Below the pieces are notes generated by a model, which was not told the origin of the DNA, did not search any database, and saw nothing but the letters and a program-made list of their open reading frames with translations. The translations under genes were made by a program, and so were the position numbers. From Selaginella tamariscina (taxonomy: Eukaryota > Streptophyta > Lycopodiopsida > Selaginellales > Selaginellaceae), in assembly GCA_003024785.1 (NCBI GenBank), contig PUQB01000052.1:618375-682374 (forward strand): a stretch of 64,000 nt of DNA. The letters are read 5' to 3'. Shown in pieces: positions 23,641 to 35,226 of this stretch (within the stretch, counting starts at the first letter, position 1; the number at the start of each line of letters is the position of its first letter).

Positions 23641-23675
23641 GTGCTTACCAAAAACGAGAGGTACTAGATCACCTG

Positions 23676-26572
23676 TCAGTCGATCTTCACCGACGCGTAG
23701 ATGGTACGCACGAACCAGTAGCAGGCGTAGAAGCCGATGGTACCGGTGAAGACGAAGAAGCAATAGGAGATAATCCCCATGTAGCCAAAGTAGAGAATCC
23801 CCGAGGTGACTTTGCTAATCTCCAGCTTGGTGAAGAAGTAGAAGGTGGCATACAGGAACAGGTAGAAAGCCGAGGAGCCAGAGGTAAAATACGCCCTCCA
23901 CCACCAGTTGTAATCCTCGCTGCACAGCTGGAAGTAGCATAGCACGATGGTGATCTCCGCGCACGTAACGATGAGAATCATGAACACGATGAATAGAAAG
24001 CCGAATATGTAGTAGAATTGGTGTAGCCAGATGGAAGTGAGGATGAAGAAGAGCTCGATGAACACTGCACCAAATGGGAGGATGCCACCTATCAGAATTG
24101 AGAACAGCGGTCGCATATACCATGCTTGTTCTGGTATCTGGCGGGGTATCTTGTTTGTCCTTACTGGGTCTTCCATGGCCTACACATCAGAACACAGTTT
24201 AGATGCACAAGCATAAACAGGTGTATGTTTGTGTGTGTAGAGAGAGAGAGAGATTCCGTTTGTGCTGTCTAATTACATCTGTTTATGTCATATGTATGTT
24301 GGCGCATGTATAATACACATACAATATACGTGTCCACGTACCGGCTTCTTATACCCGAGATAACTACCGATGAAGACGAGGGGAAGAGAGATGCCAAAAG
24401 AGCAGAACAAGAATGAACATGGTGGAGAATGGGACTGCCCCAGATGATTTCTCGCCCCAGATGATCGCATTAAGGAAGAAGAACAAGGCAAAGATGATAC
24501 CAGGAAACTGGCAGGCTGTTTTCATCGTTATGCTCTTCCAGTCTGCTCCCTTGAATGCTTTGTAGAGACGAGCAGATGCATATCCAGCTAACGCCCCCAT
24601 TCCTACCCAAAGAAGTAGCATTACCGTCATTAGACCTCCGCGATTTGACGGTGATAGGAACCCCAGTAGTGCGAAGATCATTGTTACCAATGTCATTCCT
24701 AGGAACTGAACACCTGTCAGCGAGAAGTAATAACGTAAGTGCCTCCGCCAACAGACAAGCCCGCCTACATTACCACATGCCATGCATATAGAGAGAGATC
24801 ATAATAGCATGTCATACTACAGAACACTATGCAATCTCCATATTTGAAGATGCGTATATGTTGTAAGTATATATAAAAAAGAAATACAACAAATATGTAC
24901 ATGCATTGTATCTCACACCCACTACATATATTCAGACGGATACACACATGCAAATACGCAGACTTCCTCCATATTAGACTTTGTATACAAACCTGTGCCT
25001 GCGTAAACGCAGAGATCACCAGCTCGAGATGGAGGTCGGAAGACATCACCATGGACAAGTTTCCAACCTGTTTCCTCTTGAGCTTCTTCCTGAGTCTCAA
25101 GCTGGTTGTACTTCGATATATCGCGGTGGAGCATACGGAGCATGATCATAGCCACCATCCCAGAAAGAAACAACACTATCATAAGCGAGTTGATAATCGA
25201 GAACCAGTGAATTTGGTCGTCAGACATGTATAGATACATGTCCCATCTGGATGCCCATCTCACTACACTTGGCTGTTATCAAAGCACATACATATCAATA
25301 TATTACCGGAAGCTAACCAGATGCAAAATTTATGAGTCCGTAATGCTTTTCCTGTGTGTGCAGTGGCGCCCACAGGAAATATGTATATCTGTAAGTTCAG
25401 TAAGAATACGGCTAGATAAACATCATCTAAAAAGCGCCCGTATAAAGTCGACTATAATTATAATGGTAAGCACACCTGAAAGACCACATCGTACGTGAAT
25501 ACGATCTCCTCGCCGACTTCAACCTCTTGATAAGGTGGGTCCGAAGAAACACGCTTTTTACCATCAGGTGTACAGGTGGAAAGCTTAGTTTTAAAACCGT
25601 TCCATTTATCGTACTCGTGCTTCACACTAAAACACGTATCATTATAGGCCCCTCTCTCTCTCGCACGCACGCACAACAGCCTACCTGTAGGGAGTAACTT
25701 CAAAACCCACGATTCGAGATGTCTCGTACTTGGGATCGTTGTGATAGTGCACGACAAAAGCCAGGTGGTTGTTTATGAAATGTTTTTCCACATCAGCCTA
25801 CCAATGAATCAAAGCGTCATTCTTCTTCTAATTCTGAGATTTCGTGCACAACCCACCTTGTCAGCATACGTTCCTCTGAAACCCACATGATATCCACGTT
25901 CATAAGATTTGTAGGAAGGATCTGTGGCACTAGCCTTAACTCTAGCCAGTGGAAGATTATCCAGAATCCTGTCCAGAAAAGAAGTAAAACATGGTCAAAT
26001 CTTCAGAATCGACTTACATGTTAACATGGTACTCCTCAGTGATTTTCCGCTTGAACTTTCTGGCGGTTTTCTTCGTGAGCTTGTCGGTCTTACACACAAT
26101 ATTGCAGATGGATTCCTCAAGCATCCGGAACTGGGGTAAGAAAAGAGAGATGATTATCTAATAAGAAGACACAACGTCAAATGTAGCTTGACGTACCACA
26201 TACGGCGAGTTTTCAATGCGGTCTCCGCGAAGCACTTCCCCTAGATTTTCCGCGCTGTTCACGATCTTTTGAGGCTTACAGAATCCCAGGGAGTAGTAAT
26301 CGTATGGAAGTTGTGTCTTGACGGATGTGAGCTTGTTCACCTTTACTTGCAGCTCGTCGCCCTAGAAACACAAGATGAGATTATCAAACTCCAAGATCTG
26401 GCAAATTTCGGAAATAGATACAATGCAGGGGATCAAAGATCTTGGGGAATGCAAGAGCTCTCACCCGTCTGAAGTCCTTTGGTGCGACGCCGGGAAGATA
26501 GAAGGCGCAGGAGAGATCGAAGAAGGCGAACAGAAGCAGGAGCGAGGGACGGATTAAAGCCCCAGAGCCCAT
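23676..26572 (-). CDS. TM9SF: TM9SF / nonaspanin (transmembrane 9 superfamily) protein, nine exons, one apparent frameshift
   Basis: Nonaspanins are endosome/Golgi membrane proteins with a lumenal N-terminal domain and nine membrane spans. Exons: 26572-26465, 26361-26197, 26130-26018, 25968-25857, 25797-25685, 25626-25476, 25272-24993, 24713-24342, 24179-23676; all introns are GT-AG. The ATG at 26572 starts a signal peptide ([13 protein letters not shown]) followed by [11 protein letters not shown]. Family landmarks include [69 protein letters not shown] and [14 protein letters not shown], ending KID, the KXD-type Golgi-retention tail. Exons sum to 1918 nt, one over a multiple of three. The break is in exon 8 near 24396-24399: LVLL and [13 protein letters not shown] are in different frames, fitting loss of two bases (or gain of one). 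A repaired length would be 639 residues, normal for the family. An upstream in-frame ATG at 26668 is less likely. Confidence 0.93.
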
Positions 26573-27857
26573 GGCGCAAACACGCGCGAAGCGCTTGAAA
26601 CCAGAAGAACCGAATAAAAGAAAACAATACCTACGGCAATATGGTGCGTTTGGTTTGTTACAACACAAAAGTCAAGATTAAGTACATGTAAAGCTAACTT
26701 AACTTGCCAATATATTCTCAAGGATCTCAAAATGAAAAATGTTGGTGGAGAGATTCAAGAATAACCGCTCAGCTCTCTACGTGTGCACTTTTTTTGGACT
26801 GGTGGCAACTCTCTTCGAGCCCATCAGCATCTTGCTGAAGGTCTATTTCTAACAGAGGGAGAGGGGTGATGGTTTCTGTACTTGCAAGGTGCAAGGACCA
26901 GGAGATGGGCAAGAAAGACGGACAAGTCTGCTGACGCGCACTGTAAAGGAGGCGCTGACGAGCCGCATTGTAGAGGAGGTATCAAGAAGTAGAGTACATC
27001 TTTTGAATATTTAACGTTCGCATGTGAGGAAACAAATTAATTATGTGTTGTTTAGTTAATGGTGTTTATCACAGCCTTTAACTTTCAAATTGTTAAGTAA
27101 AGGCCTTGTTGTGAATATGATAATGAGCATTCGTAAACGTTGTGTTTATACATGTAGAAATTCAAACATACACCCAAGAGCCTTGAATTGGACAAAAGGA
27201 ATGCCATCGACATTTGGTTGAGGTGGCGTGCTGGAAGAGCTCCCTTGCCCAATGAAAACTGTCACTTAGCTTTCTAAACAACAATTTCATCTTCACCAAC
27301 CGTCTACAAGCATTTGTACAAGGGATGATGTTGTTGCACGTTTATAGGGATTGAAATAAATAAAAACCACGATGTTGAGAGATTATGAAAATTCAAATCA
27401 AATCAATTTATATAGTGATTTTTGATGGTTTTTAATTGTATAAATATATAAATGAAATTTTCTATTATTTATTTTTAAGAATTCATTATTAATTATGTAT
27501 ATCAATACATATAATTAAAAAGTTCATTTCATATTTCGGTCTCCTTGGTCAGCATGGTGTTTGTGGTCCTCGATTCATGGATTTTGTGCATCTCATATTA
27601 CCTATATCTCTCATGTTTGTCTCTTGGGCAGTTCTATATGTCTATTCAACTTCTTCACTAGTGGTATTCCACTCAACAAATGCTACAATAGCTTGTGGCA
27701 TTGCCCCCCAATTTCAACATTGATTCAAGTTTGCAATACTCATGGGACTCTGCACAATACAGCCGCGTGTAGCCATTGCCACCGTTGGGCAATAACTTAA
27801 TTTTGAACGGTTAATTAATCAATGACATGCATGAGTTGATATGCATTAGGTATGCAT
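26573..27857. other. Upstream region of the TM9SF gene
   Basis: Would hold the promoter and 5' untranslated region of the minus-strand TM9SF gene. No core promoter motif was obvious. Short frames here (such as 27561-27800) show no recognisable family and are probably chance. Confidence 0.4.
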
Positions 27858-28537
27858 GTATGCATGTTGTAATTAAAATGGGCATGATACGTGAAAATGA
27901 GAATATAAAATAAATTGTTAATTAATACATAAGTTTTAATTATTAATTAATTATTTAATTAATATGTAAATAAGTCTTAAATTAATTAATTAATAATTAA
28001 TCCTTCAATAACCTTACTTAATAAGGAATATTTTTAAATTATTTTAGAATATTCATATTATTCTTCGTTTTAAAAATAGTTTACAATAATTAAAAAAATA
28101 CTATCAAACATAATTACAAATGAAATCATTTTCTTATTAACATGTTAATTTATTTATAAATACTTTCTTCCTAACCATACAAAGAAATCTCCTCATTTTA
28201 TTTAAATCATCACTCTCCGAATTAATTGAATCATTTTGGTCAATATCTGGATGTTGTTGCCACCACCTAACACTTTTATGAATGCGAGTTGCCATCCTTG
28301 TTAATATATAAGATGTGATAAGATCAGGTCTACATAGAGGTTCATCTAAAAAATGACGTTTCTTAAGAATAATATTGTAAAGCACTCGGTTATTATCTTT
28401 CATTTTATAAAACTCAAAATCATGAGAAAGAAAAGGTCAAAAAATGTTTGATATGGTGGATACTGCTCACAAAAGTTTTCGAGATTCTTCTTTTTAAGGC
28501 ACGTGTCCAAGTAGTTCACTAGCTTATCTATGGTATT
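27858..28537 (-). mobile_element. FCP1-side end of the TIR transposon, cut by an LTR
   Basis: Terminal repeat at 27860-27887 (TGTTGTAATTAAAATGGGCA), AT-rich subterminal DNA, then the minus-strand C-terminal part of the FCP1-like gene at 28403-28137 (KDNNRVLYNIILKKRHFLDE, ESDDLNKMRRFL). The CLKKKNLENFCEQYPPYQTF block lies near 28440-28510. The gene is interrupted at 28538 by an LTR. Confidence 0.75.
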
Positions 28538-28917
28538 TGTATTGTCATGACCTTGTGCAAAGGACGAAACCTTTAGAACAAGGGTGGAACCTTGAAAGGA
28601 GGAGATTGTATTCAAGAAAGAAATGAATACAAAATGAAATACAAGGCTGAAGACTAGTGTTGAATGATTCTGAGAAACATGTAACTGGAACCTTGTTTAT
28701 ATATCTGAGGTCCTGAGGATTGTATGGTCCACAATTGGTCTGGAATGTGTGGTCCACAATTGGTCTGGAACATGCGTATGAATATACGCCTTGCTGTTGA
28801 TGGTGTAGTTCAGCATCCAGGATCATACGGACTAGTTGGTTAACACATGTGTGTGTTAGCTAAAAGGTCTCGGGTTCAAGTCATGTGAAAGGCAAAAAAT
28901 AACCCATGATCCTTACA
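28538..28917 (-). mobile_element. LTR (380 bp) of the minus-strand chromovirus
   Basis: On the minus strand it begins TGTAAGGATCATGG and ends GACAATACA, giving TG...CA ends. It carries a TATATAAAC box about mid-way. It abuts the pol remnant on its right and interrupts the transposon's FCP1-like gene on its left. No second identical LTR is visible, because the 5' part of the element is replaced at 31981. Confidence 0.7.
28828..28900 (+). other. tRNA-like (Pol III A-box/B-box) segment in the LTR
   Basis: TAGTTGGTTAACA resembles an internal A box. GGGTTCAAGTC about 35 bp further resembles a B box/T-arm, followed by a short A-rich tail (GGCAAAAAAT). The spacing fits a tRNA-derived SINE head, and it reads opposite to the LTR. 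No full cloverleaf could be drawn, so it is not called a tRNA gene. Confidence 0.4.
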
Positions 28918-28929
28918 CTATCGACGAGA

Positions 28930-29165
28930 TCCAGGTTTTGTAGGATATCGTTGATGGAACTCGCGTCACTGGTCCAGGTTTTGTAGGATATCGTTGATGG
29001 AACTCGCGTCACTGGTCCAGGTTTTGTAGGATATCGTTGATGGAACTCGCGTCACTGGTCCAGGTTTTGTAGGATATCGTTGATGGAACTCGCGTCACTG
29101 GTCCAGGTTTGTAGGATATCGTTGATGGAACTCGCGTCACTGGTCCAGGTTTTGCAGGATATCGT
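28930..29165. repeat. 43-bp minisatellite, five to six copies, at the 3' end of pol
   Basis: Near-identical units starting CCAGGTTTTGTAGGATATCG and containing GTTGATGGAACTCGCGTCAC; one copy lacks one T. On the minus strand the open frame through it repeats SINDILQN, so the array extends the tail of the pol frame. Confidence 0.9.
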
Positions 29166-31980
29166 TGATGAAACTTGACAACAAAATCAGGAGCATGAAC
29201 AAGATGAGCAGCAAGCTCCCAAGTGCGTTCGCCAAGTGGATAACCGATCCAGTCCACAAAATAGTGAAGCTGACCACGAACAAGTTTGGAGTCAAGAATT
29301 GCAGCAACCTCGAACTCAGGTTCACCAGCAACTGTAACTGGAGGAGGTGGTGGAAGAAGTCGGCCAGGTTTAGAAGGAGCATGATAAGGCTCCAACAAAG
29401 AAACATGGAACACGGGATGGATCCGGATGATTGGCAGAAGCTTGAGACGAAACGTCACAAACATGGAACACGGGATGGATCCGGATGGTTGGTGGAAGCT
29501 CAAGACGAAACGTCACATCAGAGAGTTTTCGGTGATGCGAAATGGCCCCAAGTGTTGATAGTCCAGCTTGTCACAGGGACGGGATGGATCCGGATGGTTG
29601 GCGGAAGCTCGAGACGAAACGTCACATCAGAGAGTTTTTCGGTGATGCGAAATGGCCCCAAGCGTTGATAGTCTAGCTTGTCACAGGGACGTGTGGTTGG
29701 CCAATGACGCCGGAGGAGTCACACTTGGTCACCAATTGTGAATGCTGGAGGAGAGGAACGGGAACGATCAGCAGCTTGTCGTTGCAAATCCCGAGCGCGT
29801 TGAAGATGATGCTGCACTTCTTCATGGACTTGTTGGAGATGCTCAACACGATCATCGGCAGTAGTGGTGAGGCTAGGAACCATGGGCAAGCTGTAGAACC
29901 AGCGAGGATGAACACCAGAGAATGCGAAAAATGGCGACACACCTATGGATGAGTGTGCCGTGTTGTTGTACGCGAACTCGGCAGCAAGAAGGAGATCGAC
30001 CCAATCATCTTGCAGATGAGAAATGAAACACCGGAGATATTGTTCCAGAGTCTGAATCGTGCGCTCCGATTGTCCATCTGTTTCAGGATGATGTGCAGTA
30101 GACAGCTTCCCGGTGATATGTAGCCGATCTAGGAATCTCCACCAGAATGCCGAAGTGAACTGGGGACCTCGATCAGTGACAAGTTCATTAGGAAGACCAT
30201 GAAGATGGAACACCTCCCGATACACCAAATCTGCAGCATCAGGACCCGAACATGTCTTGTTGTAGGGAACAAAGTGCGCATCTTAGAGAACCGATCAACA
30301 ATGACTAGGACATCATCGAACCCTTTAGAAGGCGTAAATCCGTGAGGAAATCCATGGTGATGGATGACCATGGCCGCTGAGCAATAGGAAGAGGCTGTAG
30401 TAGTCCAACCAGTCGATGACGAGGAAGCTTTGTACGCTGCACGTGTCACAAGATCGCACAAATCTCTCAACATACACGCGAAGCCGAGGCCACCAGAACA
30501 CCCGTTGTACCAGCTCGATCGTCTTCGAATGCTAAAATGTCCTGCAACTGTGTTGTTATGGCAGTGTTGGACAGCTCGCAACCTCAGTTCTCCGTCCGAA
30601 ACATAAATTTGGATGTGGTGATATGTAACCCATTATGAAGATGGAAAGCAGCATAATCTCGTAGTTGTGACCCTGAAGACAATGGTTGAACTCGTCGAAC
30701 ATGTGCAAGGACATCACAAGCAAACTCGTCTTGAGGGAGATTTTCTCGGATTAGATCCAAAAACGAAGTGTCAACTGGAGCAGAAGAACGGGAAAGCGTA
30801 TTTACCAACAACTGGTCAGAGCTCAGAATGACTTGTTCTTGTTAATCAAATCGGATTTCACCTAGTACTTGAGCTAGGTAACTGCGACGAGATAAGGTAT
30901 CTGCTTTGCCATTTAAACGATCGGGACGATGAATAATCTCGTATTGAACCGGGACAAAGACTGTGCCCATCGCGCCTGACGTCGATTAAGAACTCGTGCT
31001 GTTGCCCAATACTGGAGGTTCTTGTGATCACAATACACCTTAACCACATGCGGGGAACCTTCAAGGAATCTGTGCCACTCCTCAAAGGTCGACGATTGCC
31101 AGCAGCTTCTTGTTGTAGACATCGTAGTTGATCTCAGGTGAGTGAACTTACGGGAATGGAAAGCAATGGGATGGAGAAGATGATCTGACCTTCCTGGACA
31201 ACACTCCACCAATGGCGAAGTCAGAGGCATCAGCTTCCACGAAATATGGCTTCGCAGGGTCAGGATGGATAAGAACAGGTGCCGAGGTGAACGCCTTCTT
31301 TAGGAACTCGAACGCCTCCTCAGCCTCAGAGGACCAAACAAATGGAACATCCTTGCCAGTCAACTTCATCAATGGCAATGCAATCTTGGAGAAATCCCGA
31401 ACGAAACGTCGATAAAAGTTCGCAAACCCGAGGAAACATCGAACATCACGAACATTTGATGGTCTCTCCCACTCCAATACAGTCGGACTTTTGCAGGATC
31501 CATGTGAACACCTTCAGCTGAAATGATGTACCCCAGGAACTCGACAGACTGCTGACTGAAAGAGCACTTCTCCAACTTGGCAAACAAGTGGTGCTTCCGG
31601 AGCCTCTCCAAGACTAACCGTACATGCCGTTCGTGTTCTTCTCGAGTCTTGGAAAATATCAGGATGTCGTCTAGGTACATGATGACAAACAAATCCAAGA
31701 AGTCCCGGAAAATATCATTAGTCATGTGCTGGAACACAGCAGGTGCATTTGTCAGGCCGAACGGCATTACTACGTACTCGAAATGTCCGTAGCGTGTACG
31801 GAAAGCTGTTTTCCACTCGTCCCTTCTCGAATTCGGATGAGATTGTACGCTCCTCTTAAATCGATCTTTGTGAAGTACCGGGCACCAGAAAGATGTTTGA
31901 GCATGTCGGAGACGAGCGGGAGAGGATACTTGTTTGGAATGGTGACCTTATTCAGATCTCGGTAGTCCACCACGAGCTGT
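29009..31980 (-). pseudogene. Ty3/gypsy chromovirus pol (RT, RNase H, integrase, chromodomain)
   Basis: Right to left: reverse transcriptase from 31973 ([62 protein letters not shown]). RNase H follows near 31400-31230 ([29 protein letters not shown]) and 31030 ([13 protein letters not shown]). The integrase zinc region is near 30560 and its core near 30228-30000 (HGLPNELVTDRGPQF, TAHHPETDGQSERTIQTLEQ). A chromodomain lies at about 29330-29200 (FEVAAILDSKLVRGQLHYFV, DWIGYPLGERTWE). Frameshifts lie near 31480, 31220, 30900, 30580 and 29700. Gag, protease and the RT N-terminus are missing because an LTR replaces them at 31981. The chromodomain marks it as a chromovirus-type element. Confidence 0.9.
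29400..29692. repeat. Direct duplications of about 55-115 bp inside the chromovirus
   Basis: A block with GGGATGGATCCGGATGGTTG and GACGAAACGTCACATCAGAG occurs three times in part and twice in full (about 29470-29575 and 29580-29690). It lies between the integrase and chromodomain coding parts and breaks the reading frame there. Confidence 0.8.
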
Positions 31981-33786
31981 TGTCAGAGTTTAACCCAAAG
32001 GGCCAACACGTGGCAACACGTGGCCGCCAGGTGGCCATTTGGCGTCATCACCCTGTGTGAGCAACGCTAAGTTTCCCAGAACAACCCCAACGACCCCTAG
32101 GGTTAGACTCTAATGCCCAAGTGGACAGGAGACTTAGGGTTTAGCCTAAGTCTCCCTAGAATGTCTGCCCCCAGAACCCTTGAGGGATAACCCTAGTTGA
32201 CTTAGGGTTTAGCCTAAGTCTCCCTAGAGTGTCTACCCCCAAAACCCTTGAGGGATAACCCTAGTTGACTTAGGGTCTTGCCCTAGAAGACCTAGACAGG
32301 CATGCCCTAACCCCCATCAAGGAGACGTGTGTTCCACACATACCCCTAGACAGAACTAAGGCATCATCACTTACCCCTTAAGGAATCACCCTCATCCGGG
32401 AGTACAACCCCTTTAGGGCGACAAGGGGTACCCTGAACCACGACTAACCCCTAAGGGTTTGAGTGGCCAAGTTATACCCTAGACCTAGGGCTAGTACTTA
32501 GTGAGGACACGAGTGTGCGCCGTAGGCGGACACGAGTGTTCTGCTAAGCAAACTCCCTAAGGCTAGGTTTGGGATAACCTTAAGCACATGACCTTGCGAG
32601 TGCCTCACGAAAGGGCTTCTGCTAACACGCTTAGGTTGTTCAACCCTTGAATTCCAAGGAGAACACTCCCCTAGCCAAGTGTGTCAAAGCACACCTAGTT
32701 ATGAGACCTAACCTCCCTTGAGCGGATGCCCAAGGCTTAGCACCCTAGTGCAAGCACAAGCATGTCTATTTGCTAAGGTATCCAACCCCTTGGCGACAAG
32801 CCCATGACATAACCCCAAAGGGCATGCCTCAGGTGTTGCACCATGTGACGTTTAGCCCAGTGTCACATCTCCATGTGACACTGCCTTCCCCGATGTGGGC
32901 TATCATGCCATAGCCCTTAGATTCGAAGTTGCACCAAGTGCCACAAACGTGGCTCCTAAATGCCAGCTCTAGAACCCCTCAATTAACCCTCAGGAACCAG
33001 GTAACGTGAACCTGTCAAACAAGATCCCACCCCACAGTTGGACAAGGACACGGATGTGCCTTGCTTGGCTGTGAGTGCTACACCTAGCTTGACGTGGAGG
33101 AGGAGGCTGGAGACAAGCCTCAACCTCTACCTCTCAGAACGTGCATCCCGACAAGACCTCCCAGGCATGGATTCGCCAACATTAAGGGTAAGCTACCCCG
33201 AAGGTGGGACGTACCCCTGGCATCTGGAAGTTAGGGCGGCACAACAGAGGGTTGTACCTTAACGACACAAGCTGAAGCTTGCACCGGCAGAAGAGCAACG
33301 AACTCATTCATGAACCCAGGAGCTCTCCTACATACTCTACCTTATTTATGTGACGGAGCCCCCCCCCCCCTGTTTTCCTATATGAGTAAGTGGGCTGGCA
33401 CTGAAATGCTAGCCCTTAGAGAAAATGAGTTGTCCAATCCTAATCCTAAACCTAACCCCTAGGGGGGGGGGTTTAGGACGTGGGTTAGGGCAACCCTAGG
33501 GTTAGGTCAACCCTAGGGGTGTCCCTAACCCTTATTTTGACAAGCTATACTTTGCGAAAACCCCTAACCTGGAACGTCAAAACGGGGGAGAGTTTTCTAA
33601 ATGGAAGTGCTAGCTTCGCCTAGAGTTTCTTGCAAATACCTAACGACACCCGGCCGGACCATCACTAGATACCCAAGTGCACTATGCGGGCCTGTTTCTT
33701 CTACATCTAGGGTTCGTCACATAATCCAGTAGGTAACAACAGTCTACGTCCAAAGTAAAAGAGGAGTCATAGTAAAAACTATGACA
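31981..33786 (-). mobile_element. Full LTR (1.8 kb) of a second gypsy family
   Basis: Ends are TGTCAG on the left and ATGACA on the right, giving the short inverted repeat TGTCA/TGACA expected of LTRs. To the right the minus strand reads AAAGGCGGGGAGTG, a polypurine-type tract just before the LTR start, so this is the 3' LTR of a minus-strand element. The left end lies directly against the chromovirus RT. It contains many CCTAGGG-type repeats and a 73-bp tandem repeat. It is a relative of 2039-3330. Confidence 0.8.
32128..32282. repeat. 73-bp tandem repeat within the LTR
   Basis: Two full copies and the start of a third, each with GACTTAGGGTTTAGCCTAAG and CCCTTGAGGGATAACCC. Confidence 0.8.
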
Positions 33787-33883
33787 CACTCCCCGCCTTT
33801 GAAAATGTCAACGTCCTCGTTGACGTCCAACTCCAAGACTAGATAATGTTAGAGAAAACTAACCAAAACTAACATATCACTCT
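33787..33883 (-). mobile_element. Internal region next to the 3' LTR of the second gypsy element
   Basis: Short non-coding stretch ending in the polypurine-type tract at the LTR boundary. It contains GACGTCAACGAGGACGTTGAC on the minus strand. The rest of the element is lost in the assembly gap or absent. Confidence 0.6.
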
Positions 33884-33958
33884 NNNNNNNNNNNNNNNNN
33901 NNNNNNNNNNNNNNNNNNNNNNNNNNNNNNNNNNNNNNNNNNNNNNNNNNNNNNNNNN
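33884..33958. other. Assembly gap (75 N)
   Basis: A run of N bases. The sequence on each side is unrelated (LTR element to the left, AT-rich unit DNA to the right), so contiguity across it is not assured. Confidence 1.
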
Positions 33959-35194
33959 TAACAAATCAAAAATTATTTCTACTCATTCACTCACCTTGCC
34001 CCCTTCTCTCTATATATATGTATATATACATATATATAAATAAATATATCTATACAAACACACATACTCACACACACACCTTTAAATTCACGATAAGTGT
34101 ATAGAAGTGCCCTTTTCAACATATTCTTTTTTAATGAAAGTATATTACAATGTGGAGAATAAATAATATAATTCTAATTTTTATTTTTTTTGGTGTAATA
34201 TAAATGTATATAAAGTATAAATATAAAAAAATTATCTCTACATATTTTACAAAGTGAATCAATATATTAAAAATCTTCGTAAGTGTTTATGTTGAATAAC
34301 CTTTGTTTTTCATATACTTAATTTGTTTGGGACACAGCCCACATTAAAAATAAATAAATAATTAAAAAGAAATTAATATTTTTCTTAATTCCAAAGAATT
34401 TATTAAGTACATTTTAATTTTTTTAATTAACATGCACAAAAAACCCATACACATGTACATTTAAATAAAAAAAGCTTATTAATTCAAAAATGCATTAACT
34501 CCTAAAGAAATTTACATTTTAATCCATAAAAAATTTATGTTTTAGTTTTAATTTATTTCCTTATGTCATTACAACAAAACATTATAAATCCCTCTTTAAA
34601 AATTATTGAATTAAATGGAGGTTAATTACCCTTTATTTATGTTAATTTTACAAAATATTCGATCGATCGTATATGATCATATATGTGATGAAATTAAAGA
34701 AAAGTTATAAAAAATTAATCAATAACACTCACAACAACAAATGAGTTTTCTAATCAATGATACTAATATACAAGGGTCAAAATTAAACAAGTCAATTAAA
34801 TAGTTTCTTTCATGAATGTGAAAGAAATAATAAGTTTTAGAAACTTATGTAAACCGTACATATGTCTTCTTCACATGACATATGAAAAAAAACATTATAA
34901 TGTTCATTTTAACCATCATTTCATTTATCCTATTTATGAGCCTTACAAAACTAGAAAAAGAAATACATGAATTAAACACAAATAATAAAGATATTTATTA
35001 ACCTTTCTATACGTAATCTTAATGTGTGAATAATCTTATTTCACATTATAATTCTTATATGAAATTTTCTTATATATATATATAGACAAACCGCAAATAA
35101 GTAATTGATTCTAACAAAATCATTTTTTTACCAAACTAAATAATTCTTTCTCAGTCACTAACTCACCTACACTCTCTCTCTTCTCTCTCTCTCT

Positions 35195-35226
<32 letters not shown>

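Noticed and set aside
23815-24123. Alternative frames over the TM9SF exons (for example 23815-24123 minus, 24555-24791 plus)
   Set aside because: Shadows of the real exons; the TM9SF frame has family motifs and consistent splice phase.
27561-27800. 79-codon frame upstream of the TM9SF gene
   Set aside because: No recognisable family, no repeat support, and composition like chance.
28828-28900. A functional tRNA gene
   Set aside because: A- and B-box-like motifs exist, but acceptor and anticodon stems could not be paired.
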